Source: Candidatus Altarchaeales archaeon ex4484_96 (GTDB lineage Archaea; Altiarchaeota; Altiarchaeia; IMC4; QMZM01). From it: a stretch of 8,155 bases of DNA. The position numbers and the translations under genes are program-made. Of the stretch, positions 1 to 5,353 are shown in pieces. The first letter of the stretch is position 1, and every line of letters begins with the position of its first letter. The stretch lies in contig NJDH01000036.1 of the NCBI GenBank assembly GCA_002254405.1, positions 1-8,155 on the forward strand, written 5' to 3'. The notes under the pieces were generated by a model that saw nothing but the letters and a program-made list of their open reading frames with translations, had not been told where the DNA came from and did no database searches.

Positions 1-162
1 TGGGATTCAATGATGCACGTATGGCACGTTGACGGCTACGGATACATACCCTACGAAAACCATATCTACAGCGATATCAGCGAATACGTTTACGGGCCCG
101 TTAATATCAACCCACCATGGAAAAAAAATATATTTTTTTGGTTATACCCTTTTTTTATTTAA
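1..162 (+). CDS. C-terminal fragment of an unrecognised protein
   Basis: The reading frame is open from the window edge to TAA at 160-162 and gives 53 residues. The first 40 look like real protein: they are rich in Tyr, His and Trp (WDSMMHVWHVDGYGYIPYEN, then ...SEYVYGPVNINPPW), with varied codons and no stop, while the other two forward frames break early. The last 13 residues (KKNIFFWLYPFFI) are read from A- and T-rich DNA that also encodes the signal peptide of the next gene, so the two genes overlap by 46 nt in different frames. I do not recognise the family. Because the N-terminus is outside the window, no function can be given. The frame contains A_AAA_AAT at 123-129, which is discussed as a finding. 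Confidence 0.55.
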   Translation, partial: WDSMMHVWHVDGYGYIPYENHIYSDISEYVYGPVNINPPWKKNIFFWLYPFFI

Positions 163-590
163 GTATTTTAGCCTCCGCCATGCTAAACCCCGCCGCAGTA
201 TACTGCAGCACGCTGGGATACGAGTACGTAAGCGAGGAAACAGACGAAGGGATAATAGGATACTGCATGCTACCGGATGGTCAGAAAGTTGAGGCCTGGA
301 TTTTTTTGAGGGGGGAGAAGGGTTTAAATTACAGCTACTGCATCAAAGAAGGTTATCCAGCAAGGCATGTTGAAGACAATGAATCCGGGGCAAGCTACAC
401 TGCCTGCATATTATCTGACGGCTCCGGTGTTGAGGTAACGCAGCTCATGAACCTAAGCTTTCAGGAAACAATATGTGGAGACAGCAGATGGGGGTTCCCT
501 GAATCAGCCGATAATTGCCCGCAGGATTGCCTTAATACAAAAAAAACACCAAAAAAATATTCAATGAAACAACGCTTGCAGCCGCCATAG
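117..590 (+). CDS. Secreted or surface DUF333-family protein with Cys-rich tail; C-terminal anchor displaced into the -1 frame
   Basis: As read, this is 157 residues. Residues 1-21 form a signal peptide or N-terminal membrane helix (KK, then a hydrophobic run ending ASA). Residues 24-67 match the DUF333 pattern: NPAAVYC, 20 residues between C30 and C50, then LPDGQKVEAW and a RGE end. Residues 71-107 look like a degenerate second copy, with C75 and C97 and LSDGSGVEV. Residues 120-138 form a CGD...NCPQDC motif common in archaeal surface proteins. The family is small, secreted and of unknown function; some members are labelled putative hemolysin without good evidence. The last 10 residues (YSMKQRLQPP) look non-native, because the -1 frame from about 545 runs on to 649 and encodes a membrane helix. 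The start is ATG 117, since it alone includes the whole signal peptide; no Shine-Dalgarno is visible and translation may be coupled to the upstream gene. Confidence 0.75.
   Translation: MEKKYIFLVIPFFYLSILASAMLNPAAVYCSTLGYEYVSEETDEGIIGYCMLPDGQKVEAWIFLRGEKGLNYSYCIKEGYPARHVEDNESGASYTACILSDGSGVEVTQLMNLSFQETICGDSRWGFPESADNCPQDCLNTKKTPKKYSMKQRLQPP
539..557 (+). other. Two tandem A_AAA_AAA -1 slippery heptamers
   Basis: In the DUF333 frame the codons run ACA-AAA-AAA-ACA-CCA-AAA-AAA-TAT. This places A_AAA_AAA in register at 539-545 and again at 551-557, inside runs of eight and seven A residues. A one-base backward slip at either site moves ribosomes into the frame that is open to 649, giving a 177-residue product in both cases. 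A -1 frameshift on A_AAA_AAT is established for an archaeal alpha-fucosidase gene in Sulfolobus solfataricus. The same A-runs could cause RNA polymerase slippage, DNA replication slippage or a base-calling deletion. On the opposite strand they are T-runs downstream of mptE, which is a competing reason for their presence. Confidence 0.55.
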
Positions 591-649
591 CATTGCTGAT
601 ACTTTTATTTTTAGTATTAATGCCCCTATTGCGCTACTTAATCAAATAA
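545..649 (+). other. -1 frame extension of the DUF333 gene encoding a C-terminal membrane anchor
   Basis: Read in the frame starting at 545, the DNA encodes NTKKIFNETT, then an 18-residue hydrophobic stretch (AAAIALLILLFLVLMPLL), then RYLIK and TAA at 647-649. This is a textbook stop-transfer anchor with a charged end, directly after the CGD...NCPQDC motif, where archaeal surface proteins often carry such a helix. The frame is closed upstream by TAA at 533-535, so it can be reached only by a shift between about 536 and 557, the stretch holding both A-runs. It has no start codon of its own before the helix. It fills the gap up to the convergent mptE stop, leaving only 5 nt. I infer that it is the true C-terminus of the DUF333 protein. 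Confidence 0.65.
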
Positions 650-654
650 AAAAA
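648..654 (-). terminator. Possible oligo-T terminator of mptE
   Basis: On the minus strand a run of seven T residues begins immediately after the mptE stop codon. Two more T-runs (551-557 and 539-546, minus strand) follow further downstream. Archaeal intrinsic termination needs only oligo-T tracts and no hairpin, so these are plausible stop points. The evidence is base composition alone. Confidence 0.35.
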
Positions 655-1326
655 TTAATTCAGTTTAAGTTTCTTTATCGGAATATCGGTTTCATCCTTA
701 AGCTCCTCAATCAACCGTTTACCTATCTTCAGTTTCTTCTCCTTTAAAGTAGAGTCCCCACCCGATAAAGAAGCTGTATCAAAATCCATCCCAGCCAACC
801 AAATCTCGCTGGCCTTGAAATAAACCACCAAAAAAACACAGCGATCTCCGTCGGTGAAACCCCCGAAATTATGCACAGCCCCCAAAGGCTCCACCTGCGT
901 TGAACCCACAACATCATGCAATCTCGGAACCACCTCCTCAAGCAGGGAAATATTATCCCCATGAGCATGAACCACAGTCAACGAACCCCTCCAGTTAGCC
1001 TCCAATACATCCATTAACCGGCCATCTAAATCAGTGACTAAAACATCAGGTAAAACCTCCGCCTCCATGAAAGCAGACACAGCTGAATCAGCGACAACAT
1101 AAACATAATCCTCATGAAATTTTTTTTCCTTAACATAGGATACAGCATCCCTCAAAGACGGTCCGTCGCCGAAAACAATCACCTTCTTACCCCCTAAAAG
1201 AATCCTAAGGCTGTCGAGGCTAACCCCCTTAATCAGGGAATCCAATAGAATCGTGGCAGCACGGTCAGCGGCACTGCTTAAGCCTAACTCCTTTGCAATA
1301 GCATCATATTTCTTAACCCAGTCCAT
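655..1326 (-). CDS. mptE: 6-hydroxymethyl-7,8-dihydropterin diphosphokinase, archaeal MptE type (DUF115)
   Basis: This 223-residue cytoplasmic enzyme is predicted to transfer pyrophosphate from ATP to 6-hydroxymethyl-7,8-dihydropterin. That is the archaeal replacement for FolK in making tetrahydromethanopterin or folate-like C1 carriers. Family signs are FGDGPSL (52-58, nucleotide-binding loop), VVADSAVSAF (77-86), VTDLDG (97-102, acidic metal site), HAHGDN (120-125), NFGGFTDGDR (153-162) and AGMDFD (178-183). The length is normal for the family. The frame is open further upstream, but MDWVKKYDAIAKELGL begins the family homology, and the earlier part would lie antisense to pdxS, so I chose ATG at 1326. 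It is divergent from pdxS and convergent with the DUF333 gene. No other pterin gene is present. Assignment to the DUF115 family is firm; the exact substrate is known from the family. Confidence 0.85.
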   Translation of the reverse strand: MDWVKKYDAIAKELGLSSAADRAATILLDSLIKGVSLDSLRILLGGKKVIVFGDGPSLRDAVSYVKEKKFHEDYVYVVADSAVSAFMEAEVLPDVLVTDLDGRLMDVLEANWRGSLTVVHAHGDNISLLEEVVPRLHDVVGSTQVEPLGAVHNFGGFTDGDRCVFLVVYFKASEIWLAGMDFDTASLSGGDSTLKEKKLKIGKRLIEELKDETDIPIKKLKLN

Positions 1327-1343
1327 TAAATAGATATAAACAC

Positions 1344-1356
1344 TTATTATAAAATA
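1344..1356. promoter_or_regulatory. Shared TATA-like element between mptE and pdxS
   Basis: The 54-nt divergent gap holds TTATTATAAAATA. Read forward, its centre lies about 31 nt before the pdxS ATG. Read in reverse (TATTTTATAATAA), its centre lies about 24 nt before the mptE ATG. Both spacings fit an archaeal TATA box serving a leaderless or very short-leader mRNA. An AGGA at 1371-1374 is a weak possible ribosome site for pdxS. No BRE is clear. Confidence 0.45.
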
Positions 1357-1380
1357 AAACAAATTAATACAGGAAACAAA

Positions 1381-2268
1381 ATGGGGAAAAAAACAGGGAC
1401 TAAAACCCTCAAGACAGGATTCGCCAAGATGGTGAAAGGCGGCGTGATAATGGATGTCACAAACGCTGAGCAAGCCAAGATAGCAGAGAAAGCAGGGGCA
1501 GTGGCTGTTATGGCCCTCGAGAGAGTGCCCTCGGATATACGGGCAACAGGGGGGGTGGCCAGGATGGCGGACCCGAAAAAGATAATGGGGATACTGGATA
1601 GCGTATCCATACCTGTGATGGCTAAGGTCAGAATAGGGCATTTCACCGAAGCCCAGATACTTGAATTTCTGGGAGTTGACATGATAGACGAATCAGAGGT
1701 TCTCACACCGGCAGACGAGGAAAACCACATCAACAAAAACAACTTCAAGATACCGTTCGTCTGCGGGGCGCGTAATCTAGGTGAAGCCTTAAGAAGAATA
1801 AACGAGGGCGCCGCCATGATAAGAACCAAAGGAGAGGCAGGCACCGGAAACATTGTTGAAGCCGTAAAGCATATGAGAATCATAAACAATAAAATCAGGG
1901 AACTACGTAAGATGAACGAAAACCAGCTGATGAAATACGCTGAAGAAACAAACGTGCCCTTAACCCTGGTTAAAGAGGTGGTGGCAGACGGCAGACTTCC
2001 TGTCGTCAACTTTGCCGCGGGAGGGATAGCCACACCCGCGGACGCAGCCCTTATGATGCAATTGGGAGCTGACGGCAACTTCGTCGGCTCGGGAATCTTC
2101 AAATCAAAATCCCCCAAGAAAATGGCTAAAGCCATTGTGGAGGCTACCGCAAACTACAATAATCCAAAAATCCTGGCTGAGGTATCCGTTGGACTGGGTG
2201 AAGCGATGAAGGGATTGGATATCAGAAGCATGGATGAGAAGGATATGCTTCAAAACCGCGGCGTGTAA
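1381..2268 (+). CDS. pdxS: Pyridoxal 5'-phosphate synthase, synthase subunit PdxS
   Basis: This 295-residue protein is the (beta/alpha)8 synthase subunit of the DXP-independent vitamin B6 pathway. It condenses ribose 5-phosphate, glyceraldehyde 3-phosphate and ammonia into pyridoxal phosphate. The catalytic landmarks are present: D25 in GGVIMDVTN (20-28), the Schiff-base lysine K82 in PVMAKVRIGH (78-87), K150 in IRTKGEAGTGN (147-157), and the phosphate-binding loops FAAGGIATPADA and FVGSGIF near the C-terminus. The length is full. The start at 1381 gives the usual short N-terminus before TGTKTLKTGFA. The partner glutaminase PdxT, which supplies ammonia, is not in the window and must lie elsewhere, or free ammonia is used. 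The stop codon lies 1 nt before the tmk start, so the two genes are probably co-transcribed. Confidence 0.97.
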   Translation: MGKKTGTKTLKTGFAKMVKGGVIMDVTNAEQAKIAEKAGAVAVMALERVPSDIRATGGVARMADPKKIMGILDSVSIPVMAKVRIGHFTEAQILEFLGVDMIDESEVLTPADEENHINKNNFKIPFVCGARNLGEALRRINEGAAMIRTKGEAGTGNIVEAVKHMRIINNKIRELRKMNENQLMKYAEETNVPLTLVKEVVADGRLPVVNFAAGGIATPADAALMMQLGADGNFVGSGIFKSKSPKKMAKAIVEATANYNNPKILAEVSVGLGEAMKGLDIRSMDEKDMLQNRGV

Positions 2269-2269
2269 A

Positions 2270-2836
2270 ATGTTCATTGTTTTGGAGGGGCTGGATGGCT
2301 GCGGTAAAACAAGCCAAGCCAAGGACATACGCCAGTGGCTCATACAAAAAGGATATGATGTTCATTTAACGGGAGAGCCAAGCAACAACAAAATAGGATT
2401 GTTTCTAAGGGAACTGCTGACGGGTGTGCGGGAAGTGCAACCCCCTACATTAGCTTTATTGTTCACCGCCGACAGGTACTGGCACCTGGACGAGGAGATT
2501 AAACCAGCATTAGACGAAGGCAAAATCGTTTTAATGGAGAGATACGTTAATTCCACGATAGCGTATCAGGCAGCCCAGGGAGTTGAAGCAGAATGGATTA
2601 GGGAATTAAACAAAAATATTCTTAAACCCGATCTCACGCTCTTTTTAGACATTAAACCCGAGAAAGCGGTTAAAAGAGCCGACTCAGGGGAGATATTCGA
2701 GAACAGGGAGTTCCAGGATAAAGTATACGAGCAATACATGAAACTAGATGATATGCTTCGAATAGACGCCAACAAAACCCAGATGGATGTATTATACGCT
2801 ATCAAAAACGCGATCGGAGACCGCCTTCAGAGATGA
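2270..2836 (+). CDS. tmk: Thymidylate kinase (dTMP kinase)
   Basis: This 188-residue enzyme phosphorylates dTMP to dTDP with ATP on the way to dTTP. Landmarks are the P-loop GLDGCGKT (7-14), TGEP (34-37), FTADR (65-69), the substrate-binding segment MERYVNSTIAYQ (89-100), LTLFLDIKPEKAVKR (122-136) and the lid ending EIFENREFQD (141-150). The usual DR(Y/H) motif reads ERY here, a conservative acidic swap at a residue that normally contacts substrate or Mg. The start is ATG 2270, 1 nt after the pdxS stop, because MFIVLEGLDG is the normal family N-terminus. A frame-compatible ATG at 2234 would add 12 residues inside pdxS. There is no Shine-Dalgarno, so translation is probably coupled to pdxS. 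Its last 35 bp overlap the tail of the convergent rtcA. Confidence 0.93.
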   Translation: MFIVLEGLDGCGKTSQAKDIRQWLIQKGYDVHLTGEPSNNKIGLFLRELLTGVREVQPPTLALLFTADRYWHLDEEIKPALDEGKIVLMERYVNSTIAYQAAQGVEAEWIRELNKNILKPDLTLFLDIKPEKAVKRADSGEIFENREFQDKVYEQYMKLDDMLRIDANKTQMDVLYAIKNAIGDRLQR

Positions 2837-3830
2837 TACTGTTTCCCTTAAGCCGGATATCAAAACCGAATCCCCTCACCACATCAATGTTGGTTCGACA
2901 ATGGTTTGTCACCTTGGAAACGCTAACCTCGCCTCCCGCCAGCGCAATAAAAGGTATCAGCTGGTCTGCCATGTGCGAATCCAGGGCCGCGTTTAAGCCC
3001 AGCTCAACAACAAGGTTGCTGGCCGCCTCCTCACCCACCTGCTCAGAGCGTTTGCCTCTATCCCCCAGAGAGCTTGCGCCGAGAATAGAATGCTCGCAGA
3101 CGGCATATAATAAAATACCCGAGCCCACCGAGGGAGAGGAAACATATTCTTTATCAAATACTGTTTTATTCTCATATCCAGCGTTAAATAATGTCTTTCT
3201 AGCAGCCTTCAACTGCCTTTCAGCAACCGAGTTTACGCTTAATGATTCATGAGCGTAAGATAATGCCCCAAAGTACTTTATTTCACCTCTCTCCCTGAGC
3301 TCAATTGGTTCAAGATGTGAGGGCTCAACCTCCATGTAAACCAAGCCACCCCCTTTAGGATAAAAACCCCGCCGCATTAATTTAATGTTAGCCCGGCAGC
3401 CGAATTTATGGAGGAGAGGCAGATAAACGAAACGCAGATAATCAATCGGTGGGCTCCACATCACGTCGGTGCCACCTTTAAGCCGAAACATAACCGTATC
3501 AGGGGCGCAGTTAGAGGGTAAAAGCAGGGCCTGCAATATGAGTGATATGGAACCCGCCGTGCCAACGTCAACATTAAAGCGCCCGCTTTCCAGCTCCCGC
3601 GGATAGAAAACAATCTCATCTGCGCCGACCCTAAGACCCTCAACGCGCGCATCACATAAGCCGGCGCAAGCCTTAATAGCCGCCTGATGCTGGGGCCTGA
3701 TGCCAGGGTTATCCCGGCCGGCGCGGATATTGTATATCCTCACGCTTTTAGAGGTTAAGGCGCTAACCGAAACCGCAGATCTCAGTATCTGCCCACCCCC
3801 CTCGCCTAATGAGCCGTCTATAGTGTACAT
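2802..3830 (-). CDS. rtcA: RNA 3'-terminal phosphate cyclase RtcA
   Basis: This 342-residue enzyme converts RNA 3'-phosphate ends to 2',3'-cyclic phosphate through covalent enzyme-AMP and RNA-adenylate intermediates, and acts in RNA repair or processing. Landmarks are DGSLGEGGGQILR (5-17), RAGRDNPGIRPQH (36-48), GTAGSISLILQALLLP (90-105), RRGFYPKGGG (153-162), DSHMADQLIPFIALAGG (284-300) and NHCRTNIDVV (309-318). H310 aligns with the histidine that E. coli RtcA adenylates. The length is standard, so this is not the catalytically dead Rcl1 type. ATG at 3830 is chosen because MYTIDGS is the normal start; an upstream in-frame ATG at 4064 would run antisense through the nucleotidyltransferase gene. 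No RtcB ligase is seen nearby. It is divergent from the nucleotidyltransferase gene and tail-overlaps tmk. Confidence 0.95.
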   Translation of the reverse strand: MYTIDGSLGEGGGQILRSAVSVSALTSKSVRIYNIRAGRDNPGIRPQHQAAIKACAGLCDARVEGLRVGADEIVFYPRELESGRFNVDVGTAGSISLILQALLLPSNCAPDTVMFRLKGGTDVMWSPPIDYLRFVYLPLLHKFGCRANIKLMRRGFYPKGGGLVYMEVEPSHLEPIELRERGEIKYFGALSYAHESLSVNSVAERQLKAARKTLFNAGYENKTVFDKEYVSSPSVGSGILLYAVCEHSILGASSLGDRGKRSEQVGEEAASNLVVELGLNAALDSHMADQLIPFIALAGGEVSVSKVTNHCRTNIDVVRGFGFDIRLKGNSIISEGGLRSRF

Positions 3831-3841
3831 TATCAATAATA

Positions 3842-3851
3842 TTTGTATAAC
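3842..3851 (+). promoter_or_regulatory. Candidate TATA box of the nucleotidyltransferase gene
   Basis: TTTGTATAAC lies 23-32 nt before the ATG at 3874, the spacing expected for a leaderless archaeal transcript. No Shine-Dalgarno precedes that ATG, which agrees. The 43-nt gap must also hold the rtcA promoter on the other strand, where I see only a weak box. Confidence 0.35.
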
Positions 3852-3873
3852 AACATCTAAAGTATTATCCAGG

Positions 3874-4704
3874 ATGGGTGAAAAAATAGAGGTTGAATTA
3901 TCAGGTAAACTTTTGGATGAGATAGACTCCCTGATAGATGGGGCTAAAATACTAAACAGGCAGCAGGCTATTGAATCCATTCTCGAGAGAAGCATAAGCT
4001 GCGAGAGAGTCAAAAAAGCAGTTATATTAGCAGGTGGTAAAGGAACAAGAATGAGGCCATTCACTTATGAGATACCCAAGCCCCTGATTCCTGTTGGCGG
4101 CAGACCCCTAGTACAGCATACAATCGACCTGCTGATGGAAAACAACATCAGAGAGGTTATTTTCTCGATAGGATACCTGGGAGAGAAAATAAGAGAATAC
4201 TACGGAAACGGAAGCAAGTTCGGGATAAAAATAAGCTACGTCGAGGAGAAACAGGCGCTGGGTACCGCAGGCCCGCTTAATCTGATGAAAGACCAGCTTA
4301 ACTGCTCGTTTCTCATGTTCAACGGAGATATACTGACCAACATAGACCTCCTTGATTTCATCCGATTCCACCACAGGCACGGGGGAATAGCCACAATAGC
4401 GTTGAAAACCGTTCCCGAACCCTCAAGATACGGCACCGTGAAGATGAACGGGGCCAGGATAACAAAGTTTATCGAGAAACCAGAGGAGAAAACAAACCAG
4501 AGCCTAATTAACGCAGGAATATACGTGATGGAACCCGAGATAATAGATTACATACCCGAAGGCAAGACGATGATGGAACATGATGTTTTCCCAAAGCTTG
4601 CCGCAGAAGAAAAGCTATACGGCTATCCATTCGAAGGCCAATGGTTTGATACTGGAACCCATGAATCCTACGAGAAGGCGATAAAAAAATGGAGAAGCCG
4701 CTAG
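3874..4704 (+). CDS. Sugar-phosphate nucleotidyltransferase with N-terminal ribbon-helix-helix domain
   Basis: The protein has 276 residues. Residues 47-276 form a complete nucleotidyltransferase of the glucose-1-phosphate thymidylyl- or uridylyltransferase class, joining an NTP and a sugar 1-phosphate to give a nucleotide sugar for glycans. Landmarks are LAGGKGTRMRP (52-62), PKPLIPVGGRPL (68-79), EEKQALGTAGPL (124-135), NGDI (150-153; D152 binds metal), FIEKP (199-203), INAGIYV (212-218) and WFDTGT (257-262; D259 is the second metal ligand). There is no C-terminal left-handed beta-helix, so no acetyltransferase activity is expected. Residues 3-41 look like a ribbon-helix-helix domain: strand KIEVEL, helix KLLDEIDSLID, loop, then helix NRQQAIESILERSI. 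The natural start MGEKIEVEL includes this domain. The NTP and sugar cannot be decided. No glycosyltransferase or rml genes are adjacent. Its stop lies 1 nt from the convergent phoU stop. Confidence 0.9.
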   Translation: MGEKIEVELSGKLLDEIDSLIDGAKILNRQQAIESILERSISCERVKKAVILAGGKGTRMRPFTYEIPKPLIPVGGRPLVQHTIDLLMENNIREVIFSIGYLGEKIREYYGNGSKFGIKISYVEEKQALGTAGPLNLMKDQLNCSFLMFNGDILTNIDLLDFIRFHHRHGGIATIALKTVPEPSRYGTVKMNGARITKFIEKPEEKTNQSLINAGIYVMEPEIIDYIPEGKTMMEHDVFPKLAAEEKLYGYPFEGQWFDTGTHESYEKAIKKWRSR

Positions 4705-4705
4705 A

Positions 4706-5350
4706 CTACAGGCTTTTGGTATCGCCTAAAACAGCATATCTTGTTCTCTGGGCTATGTTAAACGCATGATCCGCTATTCTCTCAAGGTATTTCGCCACCA
4801 TAATCATGTTCATAGCGAAGGTTAAGGCCTCCGGTTTCTCACCAACGAAATTCTTCAGTAAAGGAAAGATTTTCTCGAAAAACTCATCCATCAACTCCTC
4901 GTCTTTTTCAACAACCGCAACAAGCTCAAGGTCTTTTTCAAGGAAAGACTTATATGCGTTCTCTGTTATATTCTTGGCTATGACGCCCATCTCCCTAATC
5001 TCTTTCATGTTTTCAGGGCATTTACGGACATAATAAACTATTTCCGCTATGTCATCAGCGTAATCGGCTATCCTCTCCATGTTGTAGACTACATCGATTG
5101 CTATGGTCAGAAAACGCAGATCTCTTGCAACAGGCTGGTGCAAGGCTATTGTCTGAATGCATCTTTCCTTCAAATCCGAGTAGAGGTCGTTTATTCTTTT
5201 ATCGTCTTTGATGACGTTTTCGGCTAAATCAACATCCCTTCTTTCAAGGGAGTTCATCGCGTCCGTTATGTCCCTGCTTATTAATAAACCCATCTCCTGC
5301 AGGTTGTCTCTTATGGTATCCATCTCCCTTTCAAGGCGTGTTCTGGGCAT
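4706..5350 (-). CDS. phoU: Phosphate transport system regulator PhoU
   Basis: This 214-residue cytoplasmic protein has two PhoU three-helix repeats. Each carries the metal-binding signature, ERIADYADDIAE (92-103) and LERIADHAFNIA (189-200), so both metal clusters should form. PhoU restrains Pst transport when phosphate is plentiful and, in bacteria, passes the signal to PhoR; no histidine kinase is visible here, so a direct effect on the transporter is the simpler reading. It is the last gene of the pst operon, 3 nt after pstB. MPRTRLEREMD matches the usual PhoU N-terminus, so ATG 5350 is preferred over the internal Met10. The GGGAGG at 5363-5368 is pstB coding sequence and sits rather far from this start. 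It ends 1 nt from the convergent nucleotidyltransferase stop. Confidence 0.95.
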   Translation of the reverse strand: MPRTRLEREMDTIRDNLQEMGLLISRDITDAMNSLERRDVDLAENVIKDDKRINDLYSDLKERCIQTIALHQPVARDLRFLTIAIDVVYNMERIADYADDIAEIVYYVRKCPENMKEIREMGVIAKNITENAYKSFLEKDLELVAVVEKDEELMDEFFEKIFPLLKNFVGEKPEALTFAMNMIMVAKYLERIADHAFNIAQRTRYAVLGDTKSL

Positions 5351-5353
5351 TTT

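Noticed and set aside
29..292. An 87-codon plus-strand frame near the left edge
   Set aside because: It overlaps both the edge gene and the DUF333 gene in a third frame and has a Thr/Arg-rich product without any pattern.
1327..1641. N-terminal extension of mptE to an ATG at 1641
   Set aside because: The added part is His/Cys/Pro-rich, lies antisense to pdxS and passes through the promoter gap. Family homology begins at the ATG at 1326.
1347..2135. A 262-codon open frame on the minus strand across pdxS
   Set aside because: It is exactly antisense to PdxS, whose catalytic motifs are intact. The translation is low-complexity Ser/Ala/Ile-rich and has no family pattern.
2234..2269. Start of tmk at 2234 inside pdxS
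   Set aside because: It would add 12 residues not seen in the family. The ATG at 2270 directly gives the conserved MFIVLEGLDG start.
2833..3252. A 139-codon open frame on the plus strand after tmk
   Set aside because: It is antisense to the conserved core of RtcA. It has no independent start context and a Ser/Pro-rich composition typical of a shadow.
3700..3873. Earlier starts for the nucleotidyltransferase from 3700
   Set aside because: That stretch is antisense to the start of rtcA. The ATG at 3874 is the first that gives sensible protein, and it has a TATA-like box at leaderless spacing.
3831..4064. N-terminal extension of rtcA to an ATG at 4064
   Set aside because: The extension is antisense to the nucleotidyltransferase gene, and RtcA proteins normally begin a few residues before DGS.GEGGGQ, as with the ATG at 3830.
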